Assembly: GCF_008122505.1 (NCBI RefSeq)
Contig: NZ_VSSB01000001.1
Coordinates: forward strand, 1-64,000
Reading direction: 5' to 3'
DNA length: 64,000 nt
Source: Agromyces mariniharenae
GTDB lineage: Bacteria > Actinomycetota > Actinomycetes > Actinomycetales > Microbacteriaceae
The position numbers were made by a program, and so were the translations under genes. The notes beneath the pieces were generated by a model. That model ran no database searches, was not told the DNA's origin, and saw nothing but the letters and a program-made list of their open reading frames with translations. Of this stretch, positions 58,646 to 64,000 are shown one piece after another; position 1 is the stretch's first letter, and each line of letters begins with the position of its first letter.

Positions 58646-59431
58646 CTACGAGCCCTCGGCTGACAGCGCCGCCGTCACCACCTCGCGCACCATCTCGCCC
58701 GGATACCCGCGCCGCTGCAGGAACGCCGACAGTCGACGCTCGGCCGTCTGCCGGTCGAGCCCGGCCAGTTGGCGTGCCCGCCGCTCGGCGACGGCGTAGG
58801 CGTTGCGGCGCTCCACCTCGGGATCGAGCTCCTCGACCGCCGCCCGGGCCGCGGACGCGTCGACGCCGCGCCGCGCGAGCTCCTGCAGGATCGCGCCGCT
58901 CCCCCGGCCCCGGCGCGCGCCGTTGACGTGGACGAGCTGCTCGGCGAGGCGGGCGTCGTCGAGGTAGCCGAGCCGCTCGTAGCGCTCTATCCAGTCCTCG
59001 ATCTCGACGTCGTCGAGCCCGTGCTCGGCGAGCACCGAGCGCACCTCGGCGACCGACAGCGCCGATCGCCGCAGTCGCGACACGACCAGGCGGTCGATGC
59101 GCTCGTCGCGCTCAGGACCCGTCTCGTCGGGATCGTCGTCGACGACCGTGAACCGCGCCCGTCGGCGTGCTGCACGCCGATCCTCGGATCGCGTGCGATC
59201 ACGACGTTCGGCTCGCCCGTGTTCACCGCGATCGGCCCGGTCGGCGGGATGCTCCCCCTGAGCGGCTTCGTCGAGCTCGTCCGGCTCGTCGTTCGGCACG
59301 TCGGACCACGGCTCGGCCGCCGGCTCGTCGGCGATATCGTCGGGCTTCGCCCACCGCTCGGCGGCGACCTCGCCCGGCTTCGCCCACGGCAGGTACGAGA
59401 CCGGGGCGAGGTGCTCGGATGCGTCGCTCAT
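58646..59431 (-). CDS. recX: regulatory protein RecX
   Basis: Inhibits and modulates RecA filaments. The 261-residue protein has a long charged N-terminal extension (about residues 1-95) before the RecX repeats (RLRRSALSVAEVRSVLAEHG, RLGYLDDARLAEQLVH). The extension makes it about 90 residues longer than typical RecX. It lies 47 nt downstream of recA on the same strand. Confidence 0.92.
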   Translation of the reverse strand: MSDASEHLAPVSYLPWAKPGEVAAERWAKPDDIADEPAAEPWSDVPNDEPDELDEAAQGEHPADRADRGEHGRAERRDRTRSEDRRAARRRARFTVVDDDPDETGPERDERIDRLVVSRLRRSALSVAEVRSVLAEHGLDDVEIEDWIERYERLGYLDDARLAEQLVHVNGARRGRGSGAILQELARRGVDASAARAAVEELDPEVERRNAYAVAERRARQLAGLDRQTAERRLSAFLQRRGYPGEMVREVVTAALSAEGS

Positions 59432-59478
59432 CTGGTTCCCCTCCCCGGTCTCGGCTGCTCGGACTGTGCGGTGGTCGC

Positions 59479-60549
<1,071 letters not shown>

Positions 60550-60742
60550 TGCTGGCTCCTTCGATGCTCGATGCTGCTGCCTCTAGGCTGTCGTTCCACG
60601 TGCGGGCCGTGACCTGCGACGTCTCGCGACAAGGCGGTTGCGGTGTGTTCCGACGCATCGACCGTATGGCCGCCCACCGACATCCGGAGCCCCGAGGAGA
60701 CGGATGTGGAGGGACGCGTCGTTCCTCCTGCTGTCGAGGACG

Positions 60743-60772
60743 AGCCTATCCGAGCATCCGAACGGATGTTCG
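60743..60772 (-). promoter_or_regulatory. recA LexA box and -10
   Basis: CGAACGGATGTTCG (60759-60772) is a perfect symmetric LexA box. On the minus strand TAGGCT (60743-60748) follows it at -10 distance, so the box covers the -35/spacer of the recA promoter. The 311-bp gap 60550-60860 holds this element and no other gene. Confidence 0.8.
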
Positions 60773-60860
60773 AAGGCACGCCCGCGTGTCGAACACGTCT
60801 TCGGGCCGTCTCCTGCGACCCGCCGGCGACACCTGGCAAGCCGAAACGGGCCGCCTGGAG

Positions 60861-61088
60861 TCAGCCCTCCGCGGGCTCGCGGAGGCCGACGCCGTGCCGG
60901 CGCGAGGGCGGGACATCCGTCGCCTCGCACAGGGCGTGCCAGACCTCGCGGGCGGGTACGCCGGCCGCGAGCGCCTCACGCGCCGTGCGATCGCCGACGC
61001 CCGAGAGCACGAGGTCGTTGACGACGACGTTGCCGTACGCGGGACCGAACTCGTCGTCGACCGCGATCTGGAACTCGCTGAGCTTCAT
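60861..61088 (-). CDS. DUF3046 family protein
   Basis: A 75-residue protein (MKLSEFQIAVDDEFGPAYGN) matching the DUF3046 family found between clgR and recA in actinobacteria. Residues WHALCEATDVP near the C-terminus are typical. Function unknown. GGAGGGG ribosome site. Confidence 0.85.
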   Translation of the reverse strand: MKLSEFQIAVDDEFGPAYGNVVVNDLVLSGVGDRTAREALAAGVPAREVWHALCEATDVPPSRRHGVGLREPAEG

Positions 61089-61126
61089 CGGACCCCTCCG
61101 GAACTCCGGGAACTCCCCCGGACACG

Positions 61127-61156
61127 CGATCGGCCGGTCCGAAGACCGGCCGATCG
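61127..61156 (-). terminator. terminator downstream of clgR
   Basis: A 13-bp perfect stem (61127-61139 with 61144-61156). On the minus strand its loop is the extra-stable C(TTCG)G tetraloop. It lies 17 nt past the clgR stop and separates it from the DUF3046 gene. Confidence 0.8.
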
Positions 61157-61173
61157 GGTTGGAACGTGCGTGA

Positions 61174-61482
61174 TCAGCGGACCATCATGTCCGCATCGAA
61201 CTCCGCCACGAGCTCGTCGGGGAGGCTGTCGGGAACGGTAGCCAGACCCTCGAGGACCGCGATGCGGTCGCCGACCTCGTGCATGATGACGGAGATGGGC
61301 GTGTCGAGCGCCTCGGCGACCGACGCGAGGATCTCGGACGAGGCCTCCTTCTGGCCACGCTCCACCTCGCTCAGGTAACCGAGCGCGACGCTCGCCTTCG
61401 ACGCGACCTGCCGGAGCGTGCGCCCCTTCTGCAGACGGAAGTCCCTCAGCACGTCGCCGATCTCTTGTCGAACCAGAACCAT
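61174..61482 (-). CDS. clgR: XRE-family regulator ClgR
   Basis: Activator of clp protease and other stress genes in actinobacteria. The 102-residue protein has the ClgR-type HTH: IGDVLRDFRLQKGRTLRQVA, then ALGYLSEVERGQKEASSEILA. Its place just upstream of DUF3046-recA is the standard actinobacterial locus, but the usual cinA/pgsA neighbours are replaced by a transporter. AAGGAGG ribosome site. Confidence 0.88.
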   Translation of the reverse strand: MVLVRQEIGDVLRDFRLQKGRTLRQVASKASVALGYLSEVERGQKEASSEILASVAEALDTPISVIMHEVGDRIAVLEGLATVPDSLPDELVAEFDADMMVR

Positions 61483-61533
61483 CGGAACCTCCTTCTCTCT
61501 GCCCTGCGACTCCGCCGGAGCCGGAATGGGAGC

Positions 61534-61549
61534 GTCAGTCTACACTGAC
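61534..61549 (-). promoter_or_regulatory. palindrome over the clgR -10
   Basis: GTCAGT and ACTGAC form a perfect 6-bp inverted repeat with a 4-nt centre, overlapping a minus-strand TAGACT -10 box (61537-61542). It could be an operator for clgR; it does not match the ClgR operator as I know it. Confidence 0.35.
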
Positions 61550-61650
61550 TCTCCGTACCCTCTAACCTAGCGTCGCACACTGTGGCTTCGGTGTGAACTC
61601 GACACTTGTAACAGGGTGTTCACGAACGTTATTCCGCCCTCCCAGCGGTC

Positions 61651-63219
61651 TCAGGGTCGCCGGTTCGGCGAGTCCTCGATCGCCGCGATGGCCGACGTCG
61701 CCACGAGCTTCGGCGACGCCTCGAGCCGGGCTCGACGTCGCTTCAGCCAGAGTCCGGTCGTGATGATCAGGGCGAGGGTGGCGTACGCCGCGATCGCGAA
61801 GGGACTGTGCACGAGGTAGGCGACGTCGCCCTGGCTGATGGCCATGGCCTTGCGCAGCTGCTCCTCCGCCATCGGCCCGAGGATGCCGCCCACGACCATC
61901 GGCGCGATCGGGTACCCGTACCGTCGCATGAGGAATCCGACCACCCCGATCACCAGCAGGATCAGGACGTCGACCACGTTGAAGTGGAGGGCGTAGGCGC
62001 CGAGGCCCGCGAAGGCGAGGATGCCGGCGTAGAGGTACGGCCGCGGGATTCGCAGCACCTTCACCCACATCCCGACGAGCGGCAGGTTGAGCACGAGCAG
62101 CAGGACGTTGCCGATGTAGAGGCTGGCGATCAGCGCCCACACGAGGCCCGGCTGGTTCTCGAACAGCAACGGGCCCGGCCGGATGCCGTACGACTGGAAC
62201 GCGGACAGGATGATCGCGGCCGTGGCGGTGGTCGGCAGGCCGAGGGTCAGCAGCGGCACGAGGACGCCCGCAGCGGCCGCGTTGTTCGCGGACTCGGGTC
62301 CGGCCACCCCCTCGATCGCGCCGCGTCCGAACTCCGCGCGAGCGGGTCCCTTCGCGAGCCGCCGCTCGGTCGCATAGGAAAGGAAGGTCGCGACATCCGC
62401 CCCGCCGGCCGGGATGGTGCCGATCGGGAAGCCGATCGCCGTCCCCCGGAGCCACGGCCGCCAGGACCTGCGCAGGTCGGCGCGCGTGAGCCAGGTGCGC
62501 CAGCCGCGCGTGACGGGGATCACGTTCACCGGCCCGTGGCGGAGGCGGGACGCGACGTAGAGCGTCTCGCCGAGCGCGAAGAGGCCGACGGCGATGAGCA
62601 CCACGTCGATGCCGTCGGCCAGGGCCGGGATGCCGAACGTGTAGCGCTGCTGTCCGGAGAGCACCTCCGTGCCCACCAGCCCGAGCAGGAGCCCGAGCCC
62701 CAGCGACACCAGGCCTCGCGGGACGCTCGAGCCGAGCAGCGCGCCCACGGTGAGGAACGCCACGACGATGAGGGCGAAGTAGTCGGCCGGGCCGAGTTGC
62801 ACGGCGACGCTTGCGATGGTCGGCGCGAGGAACGTGAGCAGTACGGTGGCCACGGTCCCCGCGACGAACGAGCCGATGGCCGCGGTCGCGAGCGCGGCGG
62901 CGCCGCGCCCGGCCTTCGCCATCCGGTTCCCCTCGAGCGCGGTGACGATGGAGGCGGACTCGCCCGGCGTGTTCAGGAGGATCGAGGTGGTCGAGCCCCC
63001 GTACATGCCGCCGTAGTAGATGCCGGCGAAGAGGATCAGCGCGCCCGTCGGGTCGAGCGAGTAGGTCAGGGGCAGCAGCAGCGCCACCGTCATGGCCGGC
63101 CCGATCCCGGGCAGCACGCCGACGGCGGTGCCGACGAAGACGCCGAAGAAGGCGTACAGCAGGTACTGCGGCTGGAGTGCGGTCGCGAAGCCCTCGAGCA
63201 GGGCGTTGAGGCTATCCAT
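61651..63219 (-). CDS. tctA: tripartite tricarboxylate transporter large permease TctA
   Basis: Large membrane subunit, 522 residues and about 12 helices, of a secondary transporter for citrate-like acids or other carboxylates. [24 protein letters not shown] and [20 protein letters not shown] are the family's signature loops, repeated in degenerate form as [19 protein letters not shown]. It overlaps tctB by 8 nt. Confidence 0.94.
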   Translation of the reverse strand: MDSLNALLEGFATALQPQYLLYAFFGVFVGTAVGVLPGIGPAMTVALLLPLTYSLDPTGALILFAGIYYGGMYGGSTTSILLNTPGESASIVTALEGNRMAKAGRGAAALATAAIGSFVAGTVATVLLTFLAPTIASVAVQLGPADYFALIVVAFLTVGALLGSSVPRGLVSLGLGLLLGLVGTEVLSGQQRYTFGIPALADGIDVVLIAVGLFALGETLYVASRLRHGPVNVIPVTRGWRTWLTRADLRRSWRPWLRGTAIGFPIGTIPAGGADVATFLSYATERRLAKGPARAEFGRGAIEGVAGPESANNAAAAGVLVPLLTLGLPTTATAAIILSAFQSYGIRPGPLLFENQPGLVWALIASLYIGNVLLLVLNLPLVGMWVKVLRIPRPYLYAGILAFAGLGAYALHFNVVDVLILLVIGVVGFLMRRYGYPIAPMVVGGILGPMAEEQLRKAMAISQGDVAYLVHSPFAIAAYATLALIITTGLWLKRRRARLEASPKLVATSAIAAIEDSPNRRP

Positions 63220-63802
63220 GGAGCACCGGGATCCAGTCGAGGAGCGGGCCGGCGGGGAGCGAGAGCCCGAGCCAGGCGCCGAAGACGAGTTGCGTGAGGA
63301 GCCCGAGTCCGAGCCCGCTGGGAGCGGCCACCCACCACCGCTTCGCCCCGAGCGCGAGCGCGGCTCCGGTGAAGAGGACCGCGACGGCGATCGGCCAGCC
63401 GGCCAGCTCGATGAGGACGAGCTGCGAGAGGAGGCACAGGACGAGCAGCAGGACGGTGCGCCAGTCGGTCTTCGCGGCCGGGTCGACGTCCTCCTCCTCC
63501 TCGGGGAGCCCGCGATGTCCGCGGGCGATCGCGACGATCACGGCCACGGATGCCGCGAGCAGGAGGGTGCCGACGAAGTAGGGGAAGAACCGGGGGCCGA
63601 GCACGCTCGACGACCCCGGCGGGACGCGGATGGAGCCGGCGGCGACGACCGCGTACACCCCGAGCGCCGCACACACCGCGGCGAAGGCGACCTCGCCGAC
63701 GATCCCGCACCGATCGCCGGGGACCGCCGCTCCGCCGTCCGGGGCCGCCGAGGGGCCCCCCGGCGCCGAGGCGCCGGGGGGTCCCGCGTGGCGATCGGTC
63801 AT
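63212..63802 (-). CDS. tctB: tripartite tricarboxylate transporter small permease TctB
   Basis: A 196-residue protein with four hydrophobic helices, after a 30-residue Gly/Pro-rich N-terminus. It is the poorly conserved small subunit expected between tctC and tctA. The ATG overlaps the tctC stop by ATGA. Confidence 0.88.
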   Translation of the reverse strand: MTDRHAGPPGASAPGGPSAAPDGGAAVPGDRCGIVGEVAFAAVCAALGVYAVVAAGSIRVPPGSSSVLGPRFFPYFVGTLLLAASVAVIVAIARGHRGLPEEEEDVDPAAKTDWRTVLLLVLCLLSQLVLIELAGWPIAVAVLFTGAALALGAKRWWVAAPSGLGLGLLTQLVFGAWLGLSLPAGPLLDWIPVLHG

Positions 63803-64000
63803 CGTGCGACCAGGCCGATCGACTCGAGCGTCGTCGTCACCTGGCCGATGTTCCCGTCCAGGAACGAGGCGAACTCGTCGCCGATGAGGAAGGCGTCCGC
63901 CCAGCCGCGCTCCTCGAGCGTGGACTGCCAGCTCTCGGAGTCGTGCAGCCCGGTGACGAGGTCCTGCAGCGCCTGCACCTCCGCATCGGTGAGCCCCGAC
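63799..64000 (-). CDS. tctC: tricarboxylate-binding protein TctC, C-terminal part
   Basis: Truncated by the window edge: only the last 66 codons are present, ending with the frame LTDAEVQALQDLV ... EERGWADAFLIGDEFA ... [10 protein letters not shown]. The G/W-x-D-x-F-x-x-G-x-E-F pattern is typical of the TctC/Bug binding-protein C-terminus. It overlaps tctB by ATGA and is the first gene of tctC-B-A. Confidence 0.85.
   Translation of the reverse strand, partial: SGLTDAEVQALQDLVTGLHDSESWQSTLEERGWADAFLIGDEFASFLDGNIGQVTTTLESIGLVAR

Overview
The window is high-GC actinobacterial DNA and looks like a chromosome of family Microbacteriaceae (an Agromyces-like genus is my best guess, from protein style and gene order only). 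The start of a 16S rRNA gene reads off the left edge. Most genes are on the minus strand, many neighbours overlap by ATGA or GTGA, and about a dozen genes have a TAnnnT-type -10 box 6-9 nt before the start codon, the layout of leaderless transcripts. Layout, left to right: rRNA promoter and leader (1-436); tyrS; a divergent HTH protein and a membrane protein; an alkyladenine glycosylase; the arginine operon argC-J-B-D-F-H, preceded by a small Arg-rich leaderless ORF and a hairpin (argG and argR are absent); a small relic-like ORF and an SDR reductase; pheS-pheT; a gluA-B-C-D glutamate ABC transporter; an rRNA/tRNA methyltransferase; infC-rpmI-rplT, with infC starting at AUC; a DUF1844 protein, an Nei-type glycosylase, an Lhr helicase, a PLP decarboxylase and a TAP-type lipoprotein hydrolase. 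The most unusual region is 30.9-40.3 kb on the plus strand: a membrane-anchored Hsp70-type ATPase without a substrate-binding domain, an ATP-binding LuxR/LAL regulator overlapping it by ATGA, an IniB-type protein with a glycine-rich segment and a long acidic Asn/Asp/Ser repeat, and two dynamin-like GTPases resembling mycobacterial IniA and IniC. It reads as a self-contained inducible membrane-stress system whose sensor and regulator parts differ from the mycobacterial locus. After it come a membrane protein, an SseB-like protein, his genes (priA/hisA, hisH, hisB, hisC), a divergent lexA/LysM-protein SOS pair with LexA-type operators, an alpha/beta hydrolase, metE-metF, hflX, a methyltransferase, dapF, an MFS/Lrp divergent pair, miaB-miaA, and recA-recX with an upstream LexA box, a DUF3046 protein and clgR. 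The right edge holds a tctC-tctB-tctA tripartite tricarboxylate transporter, cut at the window end. Functionally the window mixes amino-acid biosynthesis (Arg, His, Met, part of Lys), translation, SOS and DNA repair, amino-acid and organic-acid uptake, and the Ini-like envelope module. No tRNA, insertion sequence, prophage or CRISPR array was seen.
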